Origin: Hyposmocoma kahamanoa
Taxonomy: Eukaryota; Arthropoda; Insecta; Lepidoptera; Cosmopterigidae
Direction of reading: 5' to 3'
Assembly: GCF_003589595.1 (NCBI RefSeq)
Contig: NW_020653200.1
Coordinates: forward strand, 2,029,751 to 2,093,750
DNA: 64,000 bases
In this document: in pieces, positions 42,001-54,000 of the stretch
Position numbering within the stretch: position 1 is the stretch's first letter
Layout of the letters: the number at the start of each line of letters is the position of its first letter
Made by a program: the position numbers and the translations under genes
Notes under the pieces: model-generated
Seen by the model: the letters and a program-made list of their open reading frames with translations, nothing else
Database searches by the model: none
Told to the model about the DNA's origin: nothing

Positions 42001-45000
42001 CGCCAGCCGTTTATATACATGGGTAGGTACCCTGTATGTACATATTATACGAGTATAAAAAAAAAACAATAAGATGATTACGAAGAGAGTTCAGCAAGAA
42101 AGTACGGTAAAGATTGGTAGCCAATCTTTTCTTGACGGAAGTATAGAAAATATATCTAAACTAGCTTTTATTTCAAAATTAAAATAGCCCGAATTATAAG
42201 CAAATAAAAGACAAAACTTCTTATTGCCACAAAAGTTCATGATATAAATACTATATAGCCATGGAAAAAGACATCACAACTATCATCATTTACAAGAAAA
42301 CACATTTGTGTCTATTCACAGGTAAAATTACTTCACGAAGAAATTTTCAAAGGCGTTATTTCTTTAACTAAATAGATACATGTCAAATCCATAGTCCCTA
42401 TTACAATACAAATAGAATTCAAAAGCGACCACCACATGCCTGTGGTAGCTGTAATTAAAAAACAATATTAACATTTACGACAGATAAAGTTTTCTCGGAT
42501 TGGAAACAGCTCACAACGCGAATAGACAATGGAAAATGGAGTCCGATACAACGATGCCAGTTATTTTCCCCGCAAAACCATTCGACTCTGTCACAGGCAA
42601 TTTCCCCGAGTCTCGCAATGAGTGAATTCCTCAACGACACTGCGCGGCTTAGTGACACTACTTTCCACCGATTTAATCTAACCAGAACCCTTCCAACCTG
42701 CATTATTATATTAAATTATGAGCGTTTGCGGACAGGCCCCAGTGACTCCAAATAGCTACCTGCGAGTGAAAGTATTCGCGAGACAAATGCCGATGCACCC
42801 GTAACGAAAGTTCTCTTGTGCTTCGAGGATTGTATTAACAAATGCTGTACGTAATATTATGACGGTTACATTTTGACATGAAAGAACAATATAACGTAGT
42901 ACGCAACACGTTGATTATGTTGGGGCCTATAGAAATATCACAAAGAACAGTCGTGAAACTGCTCATATGAGCTCTAATAAAATTGTTATTAAATATATTA
43001 TTCGTGTTCTTACATCTATCGCCACAATGAATGAATGAATTAGTAAAATGAGTTTTGAGAAATTGAAATGCTCTCCTTACCGACGCCCACGTGACGGAGA
43101 TTAGTATGACTTGTAAACATTTTTCAAGAACATCAAAATATTTTTATCTCTTGCAGGAGCAAACAAGCCAGCAGTAATAGTAGTGCGCGTGGGCAACAAC
43201 CGCCCCGATCTCGGCACTAACCCAATCTGCAACCGCTTTACCGGGTTCCTCGAGGAGGGGCAACCGTTATTCTTGCCCTGCAATCCTCCGATGCCCGGAG
43301 CCTTCGTTAGCGTCCACCTAGAAGCAACCACACCGAGCCAGTTATCTATTTGCGAAGCCTTCGTGTATACCGACCAAGCGCTGCCGATAGAAAGATGTCC
43401 GCAATTCAGAGACCAACCTCCGGGTAGTACGGCTACGTACAATGGAAAATGTTACGTGTTCTACGATCGTCAACCAACGTCGTTCAGAGAAGCCCTGGCG
43501 TTTTGCAGAGCAAGGGGTGGTACTCTCGTGTCGGAAAGCAACCCTGCTCTCCAAGGGTTCATAAGCTGGGAGCTGTGGCGGCGACATAGGTGAGCTACCT
43601 AATATTATGCTGGCGTTACGATCTAGTTATATAAACATTTTAAATATGTTATTATCTGACCACTACTTCCAATACCTTCATACAACTATTATATTATAAA
43701 AAAATATCATCCTAATCAGGTCCATACTTTACACGAAATTCATGTATAGATACACGGTTACACACGTGATGATAATAAAAGTTCATTGTTTTAATTTCTC
43801 AAAATGCACATAACATTTTAACACGCACAATTCTCCTGTACATGTCACTTCTTTCCAGTAAGTACCTACCTATGCAGTTAACAATGGTACAAAACTTACA
43901 TAAGAGACTTCACTTAAACATTTATATCGTTTATAGTGTTTGAAACGGTTGCAATTTTCATCAATGTAATGATGATCCAAATGACTGTGACGTGTAGTTT
44001 GTCTTCGAACAATTTTCTACGAACGATTATCGGTCGAAAGCGATGGAATGGCTGACAATGCGCTGATGTGAATTTAATGTTTTTTAAACTCACCCCACAC
44101 ACGTTACTTTACGTCGGCATTTTCGCAGCAGTTTTAAAAGAATTCACATTTAACAGAAAGCGAATGCTCTGCATCCATTAGATCGCCGAATTCAGTATCG
44201 TAAAACGTGCTTAGCGGGCACAATGCTGCAACTAAATACTCAAAAGTCGCGAAAACGTGATCTAGCATTGAATCAAATCACCAATAGCCAACGTTATAGT
44301 ATCGTGTGTGTGTGTGTGTGTGTGGAAGCTCTATTGCGGAAGTACTATGTATTGCATTTGCGGAAAATTCTATAGATTTTACGTAACGTCGCGAGGATGA
44401 CTTGTGGCATCTTTCCGGCAATCTGTGCGGTATTGAATCGCAGGCAAATCTATCATAACGATGTAGGAAGTAATCAAAGCAGACAAATCGAGTGTTAACC
44501 TAGATTTTTGATAGCTAGTAGCTTACGCAAGTATTTCTAAGGTTGTACATCTTTACGCGCGTACGTCTTGCCCAATATAATGCTAAATTGGCTCGTAGCT
44601 TATAAATTAACATGTCAATTACTTATTGTTATGTTGTTCCATATACATAACAATACCTATAAATTTATTTCAAACTCTACATATGACCAGATACAGACAG
44701 TTCTATATACCTTTTTCTTACATGTGATTTGGTATCATCGAGTATAAAACCAGAAATAGAGACGAAATAAGCGCCATCCATCCCTGGCATCTCATCAGGC
44801 AAATGGGCCTTATATCACTTTTAAATATCAACTCTCTTTTGCACTGAAATTACAAATTAGAAAGCTGAAATATTTTCCAAAAAATATTCTGTATTATTGT
44901 AATAAATATCCTAATATCTGTAACTATGGGGGCTGTTCCTAATGGTGGTGTGGGAAAAACAGGAAAAATCTAATTACAAAGCAAACGAAATCACATTTCA

Positions 45001-48000
45001 TAGGTAATTAAATATTAAACTTGTATTTTTTTAATTATCGTCCATTATAGCAAAGCTCAAGTTAAACTGGTCGATTTGAAGTGAAACAATTAACGACACC
45101 CTTCAACTGTTTCGAATTCGGGCTGGCCAATAGGAGCGCAGTTGTCACCGTAATGACTAATGACATAGCAGAATAGTTTTCAATTTGTTTGAATGACATT
45201 TCGTCTCTATTTTTCTGGTTATGTACTCGATGTTTGGTATGCTTGTCTGCAAAGATTTTTTAAAGAGATTTCAGACCTACCAATGGCGAAGAGTAGATAG
45301 CTGGATCGGAGAAGATGTCAACAGAAAATCGGTTGTAAAGCAATATAATATAATGAATTAACGTCGATACTACGCAATGATGAATAAAATTAAAAAAAAA
45401 ATTTTTAAATATGAGTGTGTATTAGAAAAAAAAAAGAAAAAGAAAGAAAAGAATGAAAAATCAAAAAATAAAAATCTTTATTGAATTATATCGAACATAT
45501 AGTTCAATACATTATTTCTTAACATAGTACACTTTAAACACAGTTTTGTAGTGAGATCAAACACATTATAGTTAACTTTGAGCACATGACTGGGACAGTT
45601 GTAACGGCGCGCGCTCATAGTGTCGAAGCCGCGTTGATCGCGTAGCGGACATGTGATTGGAAATCAAAAACCGCATCATCATACGTGTAGTACAGTTTCG
45701 TAGATTGGCTTTCAGATGTCGTATACACCTAGATGGCTCAGGGATATGAGCAATCCTTATATATAATGGTAAGTTCCGAGTTGATTTCTTATAGAGTCAA
45801 TAGTAACATATGCAGTCAATATAGAAAACATTTTTTCAAAATATATCATTTCATAGATCATTTCGTTACAACGACAAATCATACAGTGATTTTATATCGT
45901 AATTGGTTTATTTTTAACCGACTTAAAAAAAGGACAAGGTTCTGAATTTGAATGTATTTTTTATTTCGATGATTCTTTTTTGTTGGAAATGGTCTCGGTA
46001 GTGGGTCCATTGAAGTTCAAAGAAAATATTCTACTCCTAAAAGTGGCAAGTTAGGGAACTAGCCCGGTTTATTTAATTTCAATAAAACTTGGCATTTCGA
46101 TGTAATTCCAATAAAAATAAAATGCCTAGAGTTGGTCAGATGATAGAAATGTAATAATAATAATAATAACGTACACACTCAACATAGCCCCGCACTAGGG
46201 AAACCCTGTGTCGCGGGTGCCATGGACACACACATAGACAACTCACGAGATAAATAAATGTAGGCCATACAAATATTTCTCCCGGCCCGGGAATCGAACC
46301 TGGGACCTCTGCGTGGCAGTCATGGTTGTGGCTCAACCACGGAGGCAGATAATGCAATGCAATGTCAGATTAATGAATTGCTACCTTGTGTTTGGGCTCA
46401 TATGATTCGTTTTGGCGAGGTCTTCCATATTATGCGTTCCGGTTACCGTTGACTAGACCGCCGAATACACCGAAAGCGAATAAACTTAAGAGCTTGGTTT
46501 TATTTTTATAAAAAAGTTATGATTACTTTGGACACATTTTACAATACGATTACATACATGGTAATATTTGCGCCAAGACGTTTTACCCCACGCCGGCCCC
46601 AGCTTACAGGTCATATGCGTGTCACGTTCTCCCGCAAATTGTTGATTATCTCGGTCTACTTGTTACCCCCTCAACCGAGAAATAATGTAATTACTTCTAC
46701 CCTTAGTACAACTAGTTGCAACGTCTTGTCGTCGTTGCACAGAGCAATGACGAGAAGACGTTATAATATCGTACTAACTCGATTTTGCACGCATGAGTAA
46801 ACGCCCAAGCCATTTAGAGCGATTGCTGTTTCTGGTGGTAAGCACATTTCGTCGGGGATAGCGCAATAACGCGCAACTAGTTTTGGATTATATGTAAGTT
46901 TCCATTTCAGTAAATTAGTGGCCAAATCAAATACACGTAACTGTCGTGCCAACGTGGAATCTATTGTTATCAGTCCGTAAACAACATAATTCAATGCTTA
47001 CTATGTAAAATTGAAAGTGACGTTCAATCATTCTCTTGTAAACTTTGGTTTAGTGCAGATACGCGCCTTTTACCAATGCTACATACGCGTATTTGCACTA
47101 TCCCCGATGATTTTACGTCTTTACCACGTAGTATAAAAGTAAACAGTTCCTCTATAAGTTGACCTTAATACGAAAAGAAAATGATGCTTCACTGGCCATT
47201 GTCAAAGAAGAAATATTTTTTTTACTGTCACTATACTTCTCCGAAACACACTTTTCGCAAAAAAAAAGCAATTTTTTTGTGATTATATACATTGCAATGC
47301 GGTTTACTTTTCTGCTGTGTGAACGTTTTTTTATATAATTAATATATATTTTGAGATTTTGCTGCGCATGGTATTTAGCAGTTTATTAGTAATGAACATG
47401 GTGGTACCAAAAAGGACTTTTAATGTTCAACAGTTTTTATAAATATCAATGAAAATTAAATTGACTGAGTGTTTGAACCATGTAAAAACGTTCTCACTTA
47501 GCATTTACAATTTGGTAATCTATGATAATTACCTATCAAAATTACGCAATAAATATTTGTTATTATATATATAAGTATTAAAATATCCAGCAACGGAATC
47601 TATGGAAGCTTTTTTAATCAAGTCTTTTATTAAGTTGAAATGTACAGTGGGTACTGCTTTATCGTTTATTGTATCAGGACTGAATCTCCTTATATTAATA
47701 GACCCTACACACCTTATACAATTTTACGCTGACTGGTAAATTTCTGTCGCAAATTTTGAGTTTCATCAATTCCTGGTTTGCTTGTGTTTGCTTAATTATG
47801 GGGTTTGTAAACGTGTTACAAGACGTTATTGGCAACCACGACGAATTCATTGTACACTGTAATAAAACTCATAGCGACCTTTCTTTAACAGGAGCGACAG
47901 TAGCAGTCAGTACTGGATGGGCGCAGTGCGGGATCCCCAGGATCCCTTAAACTGGAAGTGGGTGGAGGGCGGTGATGTAATCGTGTCCTTCTGGAACGCC

Positions 48001-51000
48001 CCAGGCGGCTCCGAGGAGTGCGTCCGCTTCGACGGAAGCAAAGGCTGGCTTTGGGCCGTTACCGACTGTAAAACTAGGCTCAATTACATCTGCCAACATA
48101 GTAAGTGACACTTTTTTCGAGCGATTTTCTGCTTTGCGACTCCTAGTTGCCACGTGTGTCAACTGCGAATGATACTTGTAATTGCAACGCGAACGCGATT
48201 CTCGTAACGGTGCTCAAATCAATTTTCGTAACTGGGTTGTTTTAGTGTGTCACTTCTGTGTAAAAGTTTATGCTTTTTGTTATTGTGAGAAAGCTGGCGG
48301 TGTTTTCCATTGTTTCATCCATAACTTTATGACCTTAACCAAGTTGTTGTACTGGACTCAGTTCATTATCGTTAATCGCCTGCCATATTTTCCAAAATAA
48401 GCGCTCTATTTCCTGTCCAAATTTAAAGAATGATCTCTTTATTACGTTCGCTCTAAGCCCACTCTTCCTCAACAGAACCCAAAGCGTGCGGGCGACCTGA
48501 GCAGCCTCCAAACTCTACAATGGTGGCTGAGAGTTTCGAGGTGGGAGCCTCTGTGGAGTACTCGTGTGACGAAGGTCATTTACTGGTCGGGCCCACAGTG
48601 AGGACCTGTCTCGACACGGGTTTCTACGATGAATTCCCGCCCGTTTGTAAACGTAAGTAGGCCTTTATCACCTCCATGGAGTTGCCTACTCTTATGCCTC
48701 AGCACTATGTGTTTAATTGCGCCCCAGCTTTGTAAATAGTTGAGCCAAGGCTTTATGTATGATTTTTTATTTCTTTCTAGGCATAGTATGTGGTTACCCA
48801 GCAGACGTCCTCCACGGACGCTACAAGCTGATCAACGGATCGGTATCATACCTATCGCACGTACAGTACTCCTGTGACGACGGATACGAAATGGTAGGCC
48901 GAGCTAGACTCGTCTGCGACATCGATGAGCGGTGGAATGGCCCTCCGCCGAGATGTGATGGTGAGCTAATACGCCCTAAAAACTTAAAATAAGCACCTTA
49001 TATTAAAAAAAGAACTATATTCATACACTCGATTTATTATCGTTGTCCAGTTTTATTAAACACTTAGTACTACCACTATTTAGTCGTTTATAAAAAATAT
49101 AGAGAAATGTAGTGGAACAATACTCCAATTGTCACTGTGTTTTTCTTCACTGTAGAGGTACAAGTACAAGAGGAATAAGGCAAATTGTATCATCGACAAA
49201 GTTTCGCACCTAAAGTTACACACACAAAGGAACTTCATTTAGCACGTAATACACATACCTATCTTAACTAACGAAGCTCGCGCGAAACCGAAAGTACTTG
49301 TGTCGTATTACGAAGGTCTTCTTTATTTTACTATAGTAGTGTGTATTACCGCTAGAAAGCCAGAGCTCACGTGAACAGCTCATTGTGAGGTGTTCTCAGC
49401 TGATAGGAGATCTAATTACAGACGCCCGTTATTGTAGAAACAACACTAGGTGCCGGCAATCGCGATACAACGAATGCTCTTAAGATAGGTACCTAGATAA
49501 GTAATTATTTGTAAACATAAGTAGCAATAACTGGTCAACGAAATAACAAAACTAAACGTCTACAAGAATTTTGGGGATTTGGGCTGAATTTAGGTAGAAG
49601 CTACGAATGTCCTTTACAAAGAAGTACGAGAGGCCCAAATGGAAACCAACCGTTATAGATGCGCAACAGTCGCCCAAGATCTATACATACGAGTACTATT
49701 AGTACATATACAAATAATTTACAAATAAATTTTTAAATTAGCGCATTGTTGTATTCGATACTTTTGAAAGACTTAAATAGTTACTTACCTTCTCTTCAAA
49801 GGACAGGGTGCATTGGTGCATAAAACAGAATCCTGCGTTCTTCTCAAATGCTAACTCTATTGGTTGTTGCAGTGGTGCAGTGCGAACCGCCGGCGCAGAT
49901 CCCGAACGGACGTGTGGCGCTTTCGCTCAACGCATCGGTATTCGGTGCCGAGGCGGAGTACGCGTGCGCACGCGGCTACATCTTGCACGGTGCGCCTCGC
50001 ATCGCCTGCCTGGCCAACGGTCTTTGGGACAATCCAGCTCCGCATTGCTCGCGTAAGCATACGACTATACTTAGGTTTTAACTTCTTTACAGTCTAAAGC
50101 ACTCATCGGCCTTTTCATCCGAAACACTAGGATTCCACAGCAAGGCCCCTTAGTGGGACTCGACTCGTTCAGTTCTCTGAACAAGTTTGTATCCGGGTTT
50201 CGTTTCTCAATCTTCACAACATAGGTATTGATACGGGAAAGTGTTATTCTTAGTTGGTTTATTTTGCATTTGCAGCAGAAGAAAGGTCAACAACGTCAAC
50301 TACGGCAACACCTCCGCTTACCACATTCCCTCCAACCACCCTGCCCCCCACCACATCTCGCTTCATACCCACTCGTCTACGCTCATCTCCGCGCCCGATC
50401 TCCTCACCCACACCTTTCGTGGCCCCAGATCGTCCTCGCCCGCGACCAAAGACTACTACCGAGCGGCCAACGACTAGAAGTTACGAACGTCCGACAACGA
50501 AGACGTACGAGAGGCCCGAACGGAAATCAACCGTTAGTGACGCGCAAGAGTCGCCTACGAGCCATGTACCACATATCATAGTAGCCAACCATCCCAGAGA
50601 GACCCAGGTATGGGACTATTTTGCTCAATAATTAATCTACTAAGTTTTAGCTTTTTTTATGTAGTATAGAAGAGCGCTTGGAAACAATTGTACCTAGTAA
50701 ATGCATATTCACTCTAAATTGAAAAACCCTGTAAATCTACTATGTGTTCTAATCACTTACACAAAGATAATAACAGCAAAGCACTTTGTATAAATGAATA
50801 CTAAGTCAATGACACAAGGACGGAATGTTCCGGGCTTTCTAATAGACCGAAAGTGGAACGATGTGCGCAGGAATTTTAAAATTTAGTTCCACCCCTCTCC
50901 GAAACATTTTCGATAGAAAACCGACAAGTAGGTAATTTTTCTGATTTTAGTGACTTAAGCTTTGACTCCATACGACAGTCGTTGCAACCGCTCCACCAAG

Positions 51001-54000
51001 TCCAAAACAGCTAACTGGTATCGGTTGGAGCCATCCCAGATGTAGCAGCAGTAGTCCTTTCACGTCATTAAACTTATTGTAGCTTAGTAGTTACGTCATG
51101 AAATGAGTTAGGTTAGGTTATAGCGAATCGCATCAGTCGCTACAAATCTCTTTTGTGTATATTTTATTTTAAGTTTTAGTTATATATTTAAATTCTAAAT
51201 TTAAATGTCATTGTTTTTGGCGCCTTTTCTTTATTATTGATATATGTATATATATACCAAATTGTTAACGCCGATAAATAAGACTCCATTATTAGTGCAT
51301 ATCAGAAGGTTTTTCTTAAAAATCTTTATAACAATAAAAATAAAAATATGACCTTTTTCTTGGAACAAAATAAAATCAATAATAATAAACGTCAAGCCAT
51401 CGTAGCCAGCAGCCACAGCAACCAAGGAGCGCTAAAATACTGCCCCTCCTCGAGGAGGTAGAGCCTCGAGAATAAAAAAGGTTGCTTCAGATTTGGGTAA
51501 GGCACATAGCCTCCGGACGGCTCGTCGTATGGTGCCTCGTCCTGTAAAGATGTCCGCCACTCTTGTAATATTATCCACTCCTGGATAGAGCTTCTGTGTA
51601 CGTCCCAGACGCCACTTCATTGGCGGAACATTCGTTTCCTTAATCACGACGATATCATTCTAAGACCCTCTTTATATATATATACCCATTAATACAGTCC
51701 GCTACAGTGTCTAAGAGGCTGTTTAGTTTTAATCCGTACATTTTCATACGCTGTGGTACATACCACGGACAGTAGTGATGAAAGGTAACTTCTTCCTGTC
51801 GTATCGATGGTATAGAATTGCAGCCCAGAACTATGGGACTTTTTTGCCATCGTGATGAAAATATTTGCTAATCCGTGTAAGGTTCTCGCTGATTGTTGCC
51901 CAGGTTGCGCCAGACGTACAGTGCTTCTATTTTCTCAATGTCCCTCGGCAATCATCGGATTTCCGAATGCACACGAATATTAATTTCCGTGCCCATTACT
52001 TATTAAATTTAAAATCTATAATAATTTGAATTTTGGTCAACGTATTTTATTGTTGTTTTGTTTTGATTTTCGTGTGAAATGTAGAGATGTAAAATTATTG
52101 CCTTATTTTTAATAACATTTACTATATGTAAATAAGCAAGTAGGGTCAGGTGTTTAACAATATTTCACCCAAATTTTCAAGAGCTGTAACTCTGGATCTA
52201 TGGACCTACATTTTACACTTTTTACTTAGAATTACAGGTAATTTTACTGGGTATGATAAAGTATTACTTCATTTTTGTCCAAATACAGTCAATCCTTATA
52301 AAATCATGGTTTTTTTAATAAAGAGAAATGGTTTGGTTTTTTTGGTAAAAAATAAAAAACATCACCGCCCCCGGGCATCTGTGCCGCTAGCTCGCTGTAG
52401 ACTAGGAAGAGAGAGGTGCATATAGTAGAAGCTCATCTGATGCGATTTGCACCAAATTCCAATGTCGCGTTTATGGGTTATTGGCGCGGTTCATAGTGTA
52501 CACTTGGTTCACTGTCGACCACCCTACCCTACACAAAAATATAGAAGTAAATAAAGTGTACTTCTTTTATATAACTAACAATGAATATTTAATTAACAAT
52601 TATGTATTTTTCTTTCGTGCCTTTTTAGTTGACTTTTTTATCATATTCTTTTAAAATATTCTTTACTGTTCCGATTGAAATACCACAAGCTACAAAAATA
52701 CGTTTTTAACTTTTTTAAATAACTGTGTGTTTTTTAAATGATTGTGAATATACGTGTTACGGGGAAACTCCTTCCGTGCAACCTTACGTTTATTTATGTG
52801 ATTTTAATTGATAAATGTAATGCTTTTACACAGATAATCGGCAGTGGCAACAATATCCGTGCGGAGCAGACGCCGCGGGTCAACGTGCCACAGCCCGTGG
52901 ACGGCAGCCGCGGGTCGGGAAGCTCAGCAGGAACTACGGGGGCGCGTCTCAATATCGGGGCTGTCGTTGCGCTGGGCGCCTTCGGGGCGCTCGTGTTCCT
53001 CGTCGCCATCATCACCACCATCGTCATTCTGGTCAGGAGGTGAGTCGTCATATTACAAGATAATTCGTTTTGTTAACGTGGGGACCCGATGTTGTGAACG
53101 CGACTCGCTTTTATACCCGCGCCTACTTGTAAGCAACATGAACGGAATGTTACCATTTTGATCATCGTTCGGGTTTCAGCGCAATGCATTTAAATGCTTA
53201 TTAGGTTGTACGTTTTCTTGATGACATGTGAAATAGGGTACACTTAAAATAGAATAACAAATAATTATACATAAAACATTAGTTCAATCTACTTATAAAT
53301 ATTTGTATAAATCACTTAATATATAAGGCTCTTGAAAGCCGACAGGTATAAACGTAGAGGACTTCTGAATTAAGCCTACTTTCTACATCTGTTCACGCTC
53401 TGTCAGCCCTATGAGGTATGGTAGTACCTTAAAATATAAATGCCTTAGTATTTATTACAGGAACTGTACTTCTTTTTGTTTCAACACTAATTAACTATGT
53501 AGGAACAAAAATTCTTAACTTTCTCATTTTCCTTTCCTTAAATGGACCTCGTCTACACGTAGACGTAGCATATTGAAGCGTTTTAATAGGCGATTAAGAT
53601 TAAACACTTAAGAGATTGATACGTCTCACAGCTGGGCGTATACATGGGTTGCTAATAGAATGGAACTTAAGAGATATGTGAGTAAGGCCCTAGGTTCAAT
53701 TCCCAGGTTTCCTCTCTCCTCTGGTACTCACGTCGGCAGGGAATTCCCGAGACCAGGTAACTGGTGTGATTGTGTGATACATCTAAAAGTGCGTCAGTGC
53801 AATGAACCTTGTTCCTATAGCGGTGGGCAGAAGCGTGCCCCGCCGGCGGTGCGCGAGCTCCCCTCGCGGTGGTACACGTTATTGGCGCTGCCATTCCCCG
53901 ACCAGCAGGTGGGGCGGCGGGAAATAGCGCGTGCGCATCGCCACGCGCATCGCGCCGGACACTTCTCCAACCCGTTATGAGTGCGTTGGCGTTTATATTT

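Larger units (their letters stand above)
43590..47891. other. fw intron 4
   Basis: Contains a (TG)n run at 44304-44325, a fragment of the 25081-type repeat at about 45905-46030 and SINE copy A3 at 46152-46347. Open frames at 46519-46994 show no domain. Confidence 0.45.

Noticed and set aside
50228..50581. 117-codon plus-strand ORF rich in Pro/His
   Set aside because: Off-frame reading of the stalk exon; it breaks the phase from exon 8.
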